A stretch of 64,000 bases of DNA. It comes from CAWBAT01 sp963810905 (GTDB lineage: Bacteria > Acidobacteriota > Terriglobia > Versatilivoradales > Versatilivoraceae). Position 1 is the first letter of the stretch. Each line of letters starts with the position of its first letter. The DNA lies in contig CAWEPG010000018.1 in NCBI GenBank assembly GCA_963810905.1, positions 62,001 to 126,000 of the forward strand, written 5' to 3'. The notes under the pieces were generated by a model. That model saw nothing but the letters and a program-made list of their open reading frames with translations, was not told the origin of the DNA and did not search any database. Below are positions 18,177-26,902 of the stretch, one piece after another. A program made the translations under genes and the position numbers.

Positions 18177-19121
18177 TTATTCAAAGAGAGAGTCGATGAA
18201 TTGCTCCGAAGAAAATTCGATGAGGTCATCAATTTTTTCTCCGACCCCGACGTAACGAACCGGGAGCTTCAGGTCACGGACGATGGATATGACAACTCCT
18301 CCCTTTGCAGTACCGTCCAGCTTCGTTAAGACAATTCCCGTCACTCCCGCACTTTTTGTAAATTCCCGGGCTTGCGCCAGACCATTTTGCCCGGTGGTCG
18401 CGTCAATCACGAGAAGCACCTCGTGCGGAGCGGATGGAATTTCTCTTCCTGCAATGCGCCGCATTTTTTCCAGTTCTGCCATTAGATTCGCCTTGTTATG
18501 CAAGCGGCCCGCGGTATCTACGATCAAAATGTCGATTCCGCGAGATTTGGCCGATGCGATGGCATCAAACAAGACAGCGGAAGGATCTGCTCCGGGTTTT
18601 TGGCGAATGACGCTGACTCCTGCCCGGGCTCCCCAGATTTCCAATTGTTCAATTGCGGCGGCACGAAAGGTATCGGAAGCACAAACCAAAACCTTTTTCT
18701 CGTCGCGTACGCAAAGGTTGGCCAATTTCCCGATCGTCGTTGTCTTCCCGACTCCATTTACTCCGACAACCATGACCACCCAGGGACCATTGGCCGTTTT
18801 CGCATCGGGAGGCCCGGAAACTGAGTCAAGGATAATTCTCAGCTCACCCTTGATCATCACTCTGAGCTGCGCAGGATCGCTCAATTGATGACGACTCACC
18901 TGATTGCGAATCTTGGCAAGCAACTCATTCGTCGTCTCGATTCCAATATCGGAGCCAATTAAGACGGATTCCAGCTCATCGAGGAGGTTCGCATCGATTT
19001 CCTTCTTCCCTTGAATGACATCCTCAATGCGGGCAACAAGATTGGATTTGGTTGCGGCAACGGCCGCCTTAAGCTTACTGAAGAACCCTTCCCGGTTTTC
19101 CAGTTTTTGGAATAATCTCAT
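18177..19121 (-). CDS. ftsY: Signal recognition particle receptor FtsY
   Basis: This 314-aa FtsY consists almost only of the NG GTPase region and lacks the long acidic A domain of E. coli FtsY, as in many non-proteobacterial versions. The N domain spans about 15-95. GTPase motifs are GVNGVGKTTTIGKLA (P-loop, about 119), DTFRAAAIEQLEIW (G2), VDTAGRLHNKANLM (G3) and VLTKLDGTAKGG (G4). It docks the SRP-ribosome complex to the membrane. It heads the riboflavin cluster and should be essential. The start (MRLFQKL) is supported by a standard N-terminus. Confidence 0.96.
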   Translation of the reverse strand: MRLFQKLENREGFFSKLKAAVAATKSNLVARIEDVIQGKKEIDANLLDELESVLIGSDIGIETTNELLAKIRNQVSRHQLSDPAQLRVMIKGELRIILDSVSGPPDAKTANGPWVVMVVGVNGVGKTTTIGKLANLCVRDEKKVLVCASDTFRAAAIEQLEIWGARAGVSVIRQKPGADPSAVLFDAIASAKSRGIDILIVDTAGRLHNKANLMAELEKMRRIAGREIPSAPHEVLLVIDATTGQNGLAQAREFTKSAGVTGIVLTKLDGTAKGGVVISIVRDLKLPVRYVGVGEKIDDLIEFSSEQFIDSLFE

Positions 19122-19512
19122 TCATCGCCTCAAATATTAGGTCAGAAAATGATCCTACCGAGAAACACACCAGGCTTTCCGGTCTCTGGCACTGGGTATG
19201 ATACCACTACTTGCAGGGTGCGTTGAAAATTGACGTGACTCAAGTTGGCAGGATCACCCCTCAACGGGATCGCAAACTTTCATCCCCAGCCAGAGGGAAG
19301 GTGTTAAGAAATTCAGCCGGGTCGGGTATGAAGTATTGAGAATGCTTCATGCCTACAACACGGTGGCAAGCTCTTTGAAATCATTGTAGGCTTGGGACTT
19401 TATCAAAGCTCCAACCTCACGCGGCGTTTTCTAATTCCTTCACATTTTCAAGGAGAGAGGGGGGGTGGATTCTGATCCCTTCTTGACAACTAGAAGTTTG
19501 GCAGGGTTCGTT
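19122..19512. other. Intergenic region upstream of ftsY
   Basis: This 391-bp gap separates the ftsY start and the HD-GYP gene stop. It should hold the ftsY promoter on the minus strand and the HD-GYP gene's flank. An 8-bp inverted repeat (GCCTACAA at 19351, TTGTAGGC at 19384) is present but has no T-tract. I see no gene. Confidence 0.35.
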
Positions 19513-21276
19513 TCAAACGGCAATCGCTTCTGGAGCAGGATGAGCAACCTTAACTACTAGATGCCCTCGCTCGATGGCTTCGTTGAAAGCACCGACAACC
19601 TCAGGATCATACTTGACTCCCGCATTCATGGTGATCTTCTGGCGGGCATACTCAAAACTGAGGGCCTTTTGATAGGGACGATTCGTGGTCATTGCATCCA
19701 AGGTATCGGCGACCGAAATAATCCGCGCAATGAGGGGAATCTCATCGGACCGCAAGCGATCCGGATAACCATTCCCGTCCCATTGTTCGTGATGGAAACG
19801 CAGGCCCGGAAGCATGTTTCGCATTTGCGCGATGGGTTTCATGATGTTGTAACCTTTGACGGTATGCAGCTTCATGATCTCAAATTCTTCCGGAGTCAAA
19901 AGACCCGGCTTTTTCAAAACCTTGTCATCGACGCCAATTTTACCGACATCATGGAGCAGAGCGGCAATCCGGATGGTTTCCAAAGCCATTTCGTCCAGCC
20001 CAAGCTGGCGCGCGATAATCACCGAATATTCAGTGACTCGTTCGGAATGACCCCGTGTATACGGATCTTTTTCATCGACGGCGGCTGCCAGGGCCCGAAT
20101 GGAGCCTAAGAAGAGGGCTTTGTTTTCTTCGCCGGCCCGCCGGATCTGCTGAATGTAGAGTTCAAGATCGTCGGTCATTTTGTTAAACGTTTCTGCTAGC
20201 TCGCCTATTTCGTTGCGGCTTTTGATCTGGATTTTCTTCGAGAAGTCTCCTTTGGCGATCGAGTGTGACCCTTCTACTAATTGGCGAATGGGATCCGTGA
20301 TAGATCGCGCACTGTAGATTCCGACACCGGCTGAAAGCAATAACATCAGGATGCCCCATTTAATGGTCTCTGCTTTCATCTCAGCCACGGTGGCAAAGGC
20401 CGCCTTTTGATCGATCTGGACGATGACACCCCAAGGAGCTTCAGCAATCCCAAAATAAGTGCCCAGCATATCCTTTTGATTCCCATCCTCGACGAGCTTG
20501 AAGGGCCGAGTCTCTTGCAGACGCAACATGCCTTTGGACAGCCGCCACTCCTCCATGAAGGCGGAAACAATTTCGATTCGACTGAAATCCATTCCAGCCG
20601 GGTTCATTTTTTGATCCGGATGGACCACAATCTTCCCACTGAAATCGACCACATATGCTTTCTTGCCGGCCACACTATTGTCGGTCACCCAGCGGAGAAT
20701 ATCATCCAAAGCCAAGATGACGGTCGTGGCCCCTACCCAATGCCGAGACTCAGATTTGATCGGTCTCGACATGATGATGACGGGGCGGCTTTGATTCCCA
20801 ACCTCTACGGTCAGGGGTTCACTCACATAAGGCTGGTCCTGGCTAGCATGCTGAAAGGCTTTAGTCAGATAGTGCTGGATCATTTCCTCTCCATCCCCGT
20901 TGTAGATTCCGGCTTGAACCCCTTTCCCTCTCTCATTCACAATATTGATATAGAGAAGATTTTTGTCGCGGGTGACGAAGTCTTCGAGCTTTTTCTGCAA
21001 GGCGGGATTGGCGTTCAATTGGGCCAGTTGGGAGGATCCCCCGCTGAGTTCCAGAGCGCTGGCAACAAACCCGTCGATTTGCTTCCGTGCGCTGCTCAGG
21101 TAGAGGGAAATCAAGCGGGAAAGCGATTGAGCAATACTGATTTGCGAGAATCGTTCTTGAGTCTGGAGTTTTTCCCGATTGAGGCGAATCAACTGGTAGC
21201 CATAAAACCCGAGGGGACAAATACTCACTAACATGAGCACCAGCATTACATGATGAAGAATCTTGGTCCGTCTCAT
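19513..21276 (-). CDS. Membrane HD-GYP phosphodiesterase with Cache sensor and HAMP
   Basis: This 587-aa sensor has a first membrane helix at about 8-28, an extracytoplasmic Cache-like domain to about 290 (with SEPLTVEVGNQSRPVIIMSRPI and GAPWGVIVQIDQKAAF-type strands), a second helix near 305, HAMP (RSITDPIRQLVEGSHSIAKG) and a cytoplasmic HD-GYP domain from about 385. Catalytic motifs are HDVGKIGVDD, HTVKGYNIM, RFHHEQWDGNGYPD and SVADTLDAMTTNRPYQ. The HHExxDGxGYP signature is intact, so c-di-GMP hydrolysis is expected. The ligand of the sensor is unknown. It stands alone on its strand. Confidence 0.95.
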   Translation of the reverse strand: MRRTKILHHVMLVLMLVSICPLGFYGYQLIRLNREKLQTQERFSQISIAQSLSRLISLYLSSARKQIDGFVASALELSGGSSQLAQLNANPALQKKLEDFVTRDKNLLYINIVNERGKGVQAGIYNGDGEEMIQHYLTKAFQHASQDQPYVSEPLTVEVGNQSRPVIIMSRPIKSESRHWVGATTVILALDDILRWVTDNSVAGKKAYVVDFSGKIVVHPDQKMNPAGMDFSRIEIVSAFMEEWRLSKGMLRLQETRPFKLVEDGNQKDMLGTYFGIAEAPWGVIVQIDQKAAFATVAEMKAETIKWGILMLLLSAGVGIYSARSITDPIRQLVEGSHSIAKGDFSKKIQIKSRNEIGELAETFNKMTDDLELYIQQIRRAGEENKALFLGSIRALAAAVDEKDPYTRGHSERVTEYSVIIARQLGLDEMALETIRIAALLHDVGKIGVDDKVLKKPGLLTPEEFEIMKLHTVKGYNIMKPIAQMRNMLPGLRFHHEQWDGNGYPDRLRSDEIPLIARIISVADTLDAMTTNRPYQKALSFEYARQKITMNAGVKYDPEVVGAFNEAIERGHLVVKVAHPAPEAIAV

Positions 21277-21479
21277 GAAACCATCTCACCCATAAAGAGG
21301 TGATTGAGAACCCGCCTGCTGGCATCAACCGACCGATTGGTGATACCAATAGGCATATCCCCTCTCCGATACACTCCGACGACAAAGTTCGAGTACACAA
21401 TCACACGTCTTTTATCGACAAGCCGAGTCTTATGATTTAAGGAATTCGGGGTAAATCGGGATGAAACTTCTTTGCCGGA

Positions 21480-22148
21480 TTAGGGCACGGTTTGGCCCTG
21501 AACCAGTCTCCCATTTTGCAGGATCAAACGCAGCTTTCCATAATAAAGAATTCTCAGGCTGTGGGAAGAATCCTCTTCAATCCGGTCAGGATCTCCCATC
21601 ATTTGAAGAATCTCGTTGAGACTAGAGCCTTGCTGGACGACATGTGGTGGCCGCTTTGGAGGTGTCACTGCGGGTTTCACCAGCGGGGCAGCTGCCGGTA
21701 AACTCTCTGGGACTGATATGGTCAACTGGGACGGAAGCGAAGCGGCCGGCTGTTCAATTGGAGGAGAAGAAGAGGGAGCCGATAGCCACCCATGAAGCCA
21801 AAGACTGCCTCCCAGGATCAAACCCAGGAGGAATCCGACCACAATCACAAATGCCCATCGTTTGCTGGACCAAGCCAGTCCCCATCTAGGATTGGACCGT
21901 ATCGCTTCGTGGGAGGCCGTTTCTGAAGCTGCACTGGAATTGGCTAGTTCGGCATCATACCTGGCACGCCGCTCGGGATCGGTTAGGGTGTCTCGAATGA
22001 GGTTCAATACGTTCATGCGATCCTCTGACGCCTCGGCCTGGCCTTGATAGAAATCGGGACGAGCCATACGGGCGAGCTGGCGGTAGGCTTGTTCGATCTC
22101 TTCAACGGTAGCCTTCGGCGAAACGTTAAGCGTCTCGTAGAAATTCAT
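21480..22148 (-). CDS. Membrane-anchored J-like protein lacking the HPD histidine
   Basis: This 222-aa protein opens with a J-domain (NFYETLNVSPKATVEEIEQAYRQL, then DPERRARYDAEL). The invariant HPD tripeptide that stimulates DnaK is replaced by RPD (ARMARPDFY). A membrane helix follows near 100-120 (WAFVIVVGFLLGLILGGSLW), then a Pro/Ala linker. The C-terminal 55 residues (SSLNEILQMMGDPDRIEED, LRLILQNGRLVQGQ) resemble a SmpA/OmlA-like small domain outside the membrane. Loss of His implies it does not act as a normal DnaK co-chaperone, although substitution may be tolerated. No operon partner is close. Confidence 0.85.
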   Translation of the reverse strand: MNFYETLNVSPKATVEEIEQAYRQLARMARPDFYQGQAEASEDRMNVLNLIRDTLTDPERRARYDAELANSSAASETASHEAIRSNPRWGLAWSSKRWAFVIVVGFLLGLILGGSLWLHGWLSAPSSSPPIEQPAASLPSQLTISVPESLPAAAPLVKPAVTPPKRPPHVVQQGSSLNEILQMMGDPDRIEEDSSHSLRILYYGKLRLILQNGRLVQGQTVP

Positions 22149-22353
22149 GAGTTGATTTTTCTGGATCCCCCTGGAGGGGAGGCATTGGGCTCGACTTACC
22201 TATGACTTTTTGACTGGGATCTTTTGGGCATCATTCTGTCTCGGTTAACTTCTGACTTACTAATAATATCGTCAGGCCCCATTAAAGGGTTTAGCGGTTC
22301 CACCCTAAATTGTCTTGATGACTCTCGATCTGATCAGGCTGAATGAAATCGCT

Positions 22354-23511
22354 TCAATTGCCTAAGGCTTGCCCGAAATCCTCTAAAATATCTTCCGTTG
22401 CTTCGATTCCAATGGAAAGGCGAATCAAACTATCCGTGATTCCTATATTCTTTCGATCGGCAGGCGAGAGACCGGCATGAGAAGTATTGGCTGGACGTAT
22501 CGCGAGTGTCTCCACGCCGCCTAGACTGGGCGCAATGGTCGGCAATTGAACTTTCTTGAGAAATCGTTCAGCGGCTCTAATTCCTCCCCTGGGTTCAAAG
22601 CTAAGGACCCCGCCAAAGCCTTGAAATAATTCTCGCGCCCGGGCATGACGGGAATGGGTTTCCAGTCCCGGGTAGTTAACCTTTGCAACTGCCGGATGTG
22701 ATTCGAGCATTCTGGCGACCCGGAGTGCGCTCTGATTCTGAAAACCTACTCGCAATGCCAATGTTTTAAGTCCCCGATGCAGTAAGAAAGCTGCGTGAGG
22801 ATCCAAGGTCCCGCCCAAATGGTTCAGGCGGTGGGTGATTCTTTCGATAAGATCCCTCTTCCCCAGCACTGCACCGCACACGATATCGTTATGACCATTG
22901 AGATATTTTGTCCCGCTATGTAATGAGATATCGAAGCCCCAATCCAAAGGTCGAAAATTCACAGGGCTGGCAAATGTATTGTCGATGACCGAATACAACC
23001 CATAGTTTTTGGCAAATCCGGGGACTGCCTTTAAGTCCGCTACCTGCAACAGTGGATTTGTCATGGACTCGACATAAATCACTTTGGTATTGGGTTTCAG
23101 GTGGTGTTTCCAGCTGCTGGCGTCATCCGCATCGATAAAAGTGTGTTCCAATCCAAATGACTTGAAGTCGCGGTTGACAAAATCGTGGGTCCCTCCATAA
23201 AGACAATCTTGAATCAAAAGGTGACTCCCGGCCGGGAGCAATGTTAACAAGGTGGTCGAGATGGCTGCCATCCCGCTTCCAGTGACCAACGCAGCTTCTG
23301 CATTCTCCAATGCCGCAAGCTTTGTATGCAGGGCAATGTGGTTCGGAGTATTGTTGAGACGAATATATTTCAGATCGTTGTAGCTCTTTTCTCCGGCATA
23401 CTCAAACATGGCTGACTGAAAAATCGGAATTGCCACAGCCCCCTCAATCCTCGGATCAGGCTCACCGGAGTGAATGAGTTTGGTTTCCAAATGCTTGTAT
23501 TCCTTCGACAT
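22354..23511 (-). CDS. Trans-sulfuration PLP enzyme (cystathionine gamma-synthase/lyase family)
   Basis: This 385-aa fold-type I PLP enzyme of the Cys/Met metabolism family carries ETKLIHSGEPDPRIEGAV at the start, VTGSGMAAISTTLLTLL (cofactor phosphate region), SMTNPLLQVADL, VIDNTFASPVNFRPLDWG, the Schiff-base Lys in SGTKYLNGHND and SLGGVETLAIRPANTSHAG near the end. Members include cystathionine gamma-synthase, cystathionine gamma-lyase and methionine gamma-lyase, which cannot be separated by eye. YIRLNNTPNH replaces the common YSRxxNPT motif, a variation worth noting. No methionine gene is adjacent. Confidence in the family is high and in the exact reaction low. Confidence 0.9.
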   Translation of the reverse strand: MSKEYKHLETKLIHSGEPDPRIEGAVAIPIFQSAMFEYAGEKSYNDLKYIRLNNTPNHIALHTKLAALENAEAALVTGSGMAAISTTLLTLLPAGSHLLIQDCLYGGTHDFVNRDFKSFGLEHTFIDADDASSWKHHLKPNTKVIYVESMTNPLLQVADLKAVPGFAKNYGLYSVIDNTFASPVNFRPLDWGFDISLHSGTKYLNGHNDIVCGAVLGKRDLIERITHRLNHLGGTLDPHAAFLLHRGLKTLALRVGFQNQSALRVARMLESHPAVAKVNYPGLETHSRHARARELFQGFGGVLSFEPRGGIRAAERFLKKVQLPTIAPSLGGVETLAIRPANTSHAGLSPADRKNIGITDSLIRLSIGIEATEDILEDFGQALGN

Positions 23512-23665
23512 GAATCGAGGCTCCTGTCCAAATTTTGCTTAGGGAGTTCTCAGCCAGAATCTCACGATAACAACTTTCAATAGTTTACCGCTTTTAGCAA
23601 TGCGTTCACACTAGGAATCCTGCAAAATATTGGGTGAAGGACAACTTCTTTTTACAAAGCTCCAT

Positions 23666-25840
23666 ATGAATTCGCAAACCCAGCGCACCACACTCCTCAC
23701 CTATCTGGACGACTTTCATCATCGGGGAGATGCCGTCGCTTTTGTCGGGCGAAGGGGGTTGAGAACTGACCGTTGGTCGTATCGGAAGATCGCTGAAACG
23801 GCTTCGTTGATCGCTATTGAACTCGAGCAACGGGGTCTGGTCCATGGAGATCGGGTTCTCCTTTGGTCTGAAAATTCTCCGTCGTGGGTCGCTTTTTTCT
23901 TCGGCTGCATGTCTCAAGGGATCGTGGTAGTGCCTTTAGACAGGCAAAGCCCAGACAGCTTCGTGCAGCGCGTTCAAGATCAGGCCAAGGGTAAATTACT
24001 AATAGTGGGGGGCGAAGTGGACCCCAGTAAGCTTTCTCTTTTGATTCCTACGGTGAAACTAGATGAGCTGGTGGCCCGCTCACTTCGGCATCCTCCCGCC
24101 AAGGGAATGCCCTCCGCTTTGCCGAGTGACCTAATTGAAATCGTATACACTTCGGGAACGACTTCAGAACCACGCGGCGTCTGCCTGACCCACATGAACC
24201 TTCTTTCTAACCTGCTTCCTTTAGAAAATGAGATCCGGCGCTATCAATGGCAGGAACGTTTGTTTCATCCTGTTCGTTTTCTCAATTTGGTGCCATTGAG
24301 TCATGTCTTCGGACAATTGATGGGCATGCTGGTCCCACAACTGCTCGGGGGGGAGGTTTGGTTCCTCAACTCCTTCAAGCCTGCAGAAGTCCTTGAGGTG
24401 ATTAGGCACAGGCGAATTTCAGTCTTGGTCACGGTTCCAAGATTCCTCGACACTTTGAAGGAGTCGATTGAAGAAAAATTTGACGGGCGGGGGGAAACTC
24501 TCTTCCGGCTCGGGTCCGCTTCTACAGGATTTCTGAAGAACATCTGGCAAGGCCGAGCGGTACATCATCTCTTGGGTTGGAAATTCTGGGCATTTGTATC
24601 AGGCGGGGCAACCCTGAATCCTACCACCGGAGCTTTTTGGAGACAACTGGGGTTTGCCGTTGTCCAGGGATACGGGATGACGGAAACAGCGGCACTTATT
24701 AGCGTTGTTCATCCCTTTAAACCAAGACAAGGATCCATTGGGAAAGTGCTTCCGGGCCATGAAGTCATGCTGAGTCCGGAAGGTGAGATTCTAATAAGAG
24801 GTGAAAGTGTTACTCCGGGATTATGGGGCCCGGCCGGCACGGAAGCTAAGCTGACGGATGACCAAGGTTGGCTTCATACCGGGGACCTCGCGCAAAAGGA
24901 TTCAGAGGGCAACTTGTTTTTTAAGGGACGGCAAAAAGAAGTCATCATCACCTCGGCCGGGCTGAATATCTATCCGGAAGACCTAGAACGCGCGCTGAGC
25001 CAACAACCCGAAATTCTTGCCTGCGCCGTTATCGGAGTGGAGGGGAAGCATGGGCCAGAGCCTCTCGCCGTGCTCCTCCCTAGGGAAGGCAGTGACCCTC
25101 GAATTGCCGTCGAGAAGGCCAATCAAATACTGGCAAGCCATCAACAAATCTTACGCTGGACAGTCTGGCCGGAAAGAGATTTCCCACGAACTTTCAACCA
25201 GAAAATCCGTAAGCGGGATCTGCTCTCACGGCTGAAACCATCCTTAGAAGAAGACGCTCCTATGCGCTTTGTCGAAAGCCAAGACCGGGAGTTACTCGTG
25301 ATCAAAAGGATCATCGGGCAGGTCGTTGGGAAAGAACCAGCCCTTGTTAGCAGAGGTTCCCACCTCACAACCGATCTTAAGCTCGATTCAATCGGAAAAA
25401 TCACACTGCTGAGTGCTCTCGAAGAAGAGTACCGCACTGACATCGATGAGAATGAATTTTCTGCGGCGGACACGATTGGAGACCTCGAGAATCTTATCCT
25501 GAAACAGGCACAAGACGGGAAAGCCCCGATGGAAATCCATTTCGATACCACTGCCGAACCATTTGAGCCAGTCCGCAAAAAGGATGATGTCCATGCCTCG
25601 CCCACGTGCGGGAGGCCCGCCTTATCCACTGCCGCGCTGGTCTCTACGTTTTCCCTTCACCTGGTTGCGGGGGTGTTTCATCCAAATGGTTCTATTTCCA
25701 TTGGTCCGTCTGCTTGCAAGTCCCATCGTCTGTGGTTTGGACCAGCTAAAAGAGCTCTCCCCTCCAATCCTTCTCGTGGCGAATCACGTGACCTTTCTGG
25801 ACCCGGCACTAGTGCTATTCGCCTTACCGCAAAAATTTAG
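23666..25840 (+). CDS. Acyl-activating enzyme (AMP-binding) with C-terminal acyl carrier domain
   Basis: Adenylation-domain motifs are VYTSGTTSEPRGVCLTHMNL (A3), QGYGMTETAALISV (A5), GWLHTGDLAQKD (A7), GRQKEVIITSAGLNIYPEDLE and the C-terminal catalytic Lys zone FPRTFNQKIRKRDL. A carrier domain follows at about 545-625 with the phosphopantetheine Ser in LKLDSIGKITLL. The start at 23666 (MNSQTQRT) is where homology begins. From about 25,600 the frame no longer looks like protein, and a PlsC-type acyltransferase continues in the +1 frame. The tail to 25840 is therefore probably out-of-frame, and the natural product may be one three-domain protein that activates, carries and transfers an acyl group. 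Confidence 0.87.
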   Translation: MNSQTQRTTLLTYLDDFHHRGDAVAFVGRRGLRTDRWSYRKIAETASLIAIELEQRGLVHGDRVLLWSENSPSWVAFFFGCMSQGIVVVPLDRQSPDSFVQRVQDQAKGKLLIVGGEVDPSKLSLLIPTVKLDELVARSLRHPPAKGMPSALPSDLIEIVYTSGTTSEPRGVCLTHMNLLSNLLPLENEIRRYQWQERLFHPVRFLNLVPLSHVFGQLMGMLVPQLLGGEVWFLNSFKPAEVLEVIRHRRISVLVTVPRFLDTLKESIEEKFDGRGETLFRLGSASTGFLKNIWQGRAVHHLLGWKFWAFVSGGATLNPTTGAFWRQLGFAVVQGYGMTETAALISVVHPFKPRQGSIGKVLPGHEVMLSPEGEILIRGESVTPGLWGPAGTEAKLTDDQGWLHTGDLAQKDSEGNLFFKGRQKEVIITSAGLNIYPEDLERALSQQPEILACAVIGVEGKHGPEPLAVLLPREGSDPRIAVEKANQILASHQQILRWTVWPERDFPRTFNQKIRKRDLLSRLKPSLEEDAPMRFVESQDRELLVIKRIIGQVVGKEPALVSRGSHLTTDLKLDSIGKITLLSALEEEYRTDIDENEFSAADTIGDLENLILKQAQDGKAPMEIHFDTTAEPFEPVRKKDDVHASPTCGRPALSTAALVSTFSLHLVAGVFHPNGSISIGPSACKSHRLWFGPAKRALPSNPSRGESRDLSGPGTSAIRLTAKI

Positions 25841-26336
25841 AAAGGGGCTGACGATTGCCATGGACGGCGAGAAGCTTCGTGATTGGAGGCACTCGGAACC
25901 AGACCTTTGGATCATGCGCGTCTTTTTCCGGCTCACTTATTTTTTAGTGGTTTCGTTGTTTAACGTTTTTTCACTTCCTCAGCGAAGCGGTTTCCGGCGA
26001 AGTTTTGAGTATGCCGGCGAAGCCATGGATCTGGGATATAACGTGCTCGTCTTCCCGGAGGGTGCCCGTACAAAAGATGGCCAGATGGCACCGTTTCGAG
26101 GCGGAATCAGCCTCCTTGCATCCGGATTGAACGCAACTATCGTGCCGCTAAAACTAGAAGGATTATTCGAGGTCAAACGGAGATTTCTAATAAGAAAGAT
26201 GAGAATTCCGCTTGCCCGCGCCGGTGAAATATCGATTTGCTTTGGAAAACCAATTCACCCAGATTCAATGGGGGAACTCACGGAAATCACCCGATTTCTG
26301 GAAAGTGCTGTTGTTAACTCATCCTGCCGAACATGA
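25563..26336 (+). CDS. 1-acylglycerol-3-phosphate acyltransferase (PlsC-like) domain
   Basis: The open frame of up to 257 aa contains the LPLAT fold. Block I is VANHVTFLDPALVLF (catalytic H-x4-D), the glycerophosphate-binding block is LVFPEGARTKDGQMAPFRGG, and the later ATIVPLKLEG block is also present. It overlaps the preceding gene by 278 bp in a different frame. Convincing homology starts around PLPRWSLRFPFTWLRG, directly where the upstream frame loses meaning. This suggests a fused AMP-ligase/ACP/acyltransferase gene interrupted by a +1 (or -2) shift near 25,570-25,620. Alternatively the two are separate, translationally coupled genes. It transfers an acyl chain to a lysolipid, probably membrane-associated. 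Confidence 0.87.
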   Translation: MSQSAKRMMSMPRPRAGGPPYPLPRWSLRFPFTWLRGCFIQMVLFPLVRLLASPIVCGLDQLKELSPPILLVANHVTFLDPALVLFALPQKFRKGLTIAMDGEKLRDWRHSEPDLWIMRVFFRLTYFLVVSLFNVFSLPQRSGFRRSFEYAGEAMDLGYNVLVFPEGARTKDGQMAPFRGGISLLASGLNATIVPLKLEGLFEVKRRFLIRKMRIPLARAGEISICFGKPIHPDSMGELTEITRFLESAVVNSSCRT

Positions 26337-26902
26337 GAGATTCTGCGTGTCGGTAATAATCGGCAGGATAGCAACAGACTCCCTCGAGTCCCGAGTCGTT
26401 GTCCTTTTAGACCTTCGCATTTGAGATCGATTCCTTTTGAAAGATGGCCTCTGAAAAATGACATGGTCAAGTTTTTCCAGCCTGGGGAATCACTTGCTCC
26501 AGGATTCGAAGAGTTCCGATATTCCCTTCAGAAAAAAAGAGGAGGAACTTTCCTTTGATTGCTCCGGATTGAACATTCAAATATCACTTTCTGCGTAGCA
26601 GAACATTACCGGGTAAGACTTCCCTCCTCTTCGATTCAAACACACATCAATTATAGAAAAAATGTGATATTCTAAAGACTGTTTATGCTTGTGACGATTA
26701 GATATATCTGAAATAACTGAATATTTATAACAATATTTATGATTTTAATTGAAAGTTAATAAAAATATTCTATTTTTTAAAACCATACAAAAAAATAGTG
26801 GCAAAGTTATGCTAATTAATGTCATTTTTGTCTTGATTGATATTAACAATCTCATATATTATACGAAAGTCTTGACCCTTTTGAGTGGAGGTCACAAAGA
26901 AA
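26337..26902 (+). promoter_or_regulatory. AT-rich leader of ilvBN
   Basis: This is the longest gene-free stretch in the chromosomal half. From about 26,640 to 26,880 the sequence is strikingly AT-rich compared with its neighbours. The segments AAGAGGAGG (about 26,540) and CCTCCTCTT (about 26,625) could pair in a leader RNA. A short frame from ATG 26809 (MLINVIFVLIDINNLIYY...) is rich in Ile, Leu and Val and runs into ilvB, reminiscent of ilv attenuator peptides. Its composition could simply reflect the AT bias, and it has no ribosome site. I found no T-box motif. Confidence 0.35.

Noticed and set aside
19351..19391. Terminator or operator from GCCTACAA/TTGTAGGC
   Set aside because: Only 8 bp with a long spacer and no T-tract; likely chance.
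26540..26880. T-box riboswitch ahead of ilvB
   Set aside because: No AGGGTGGNACCGCG-type T-box sequence or specifier stem was found.
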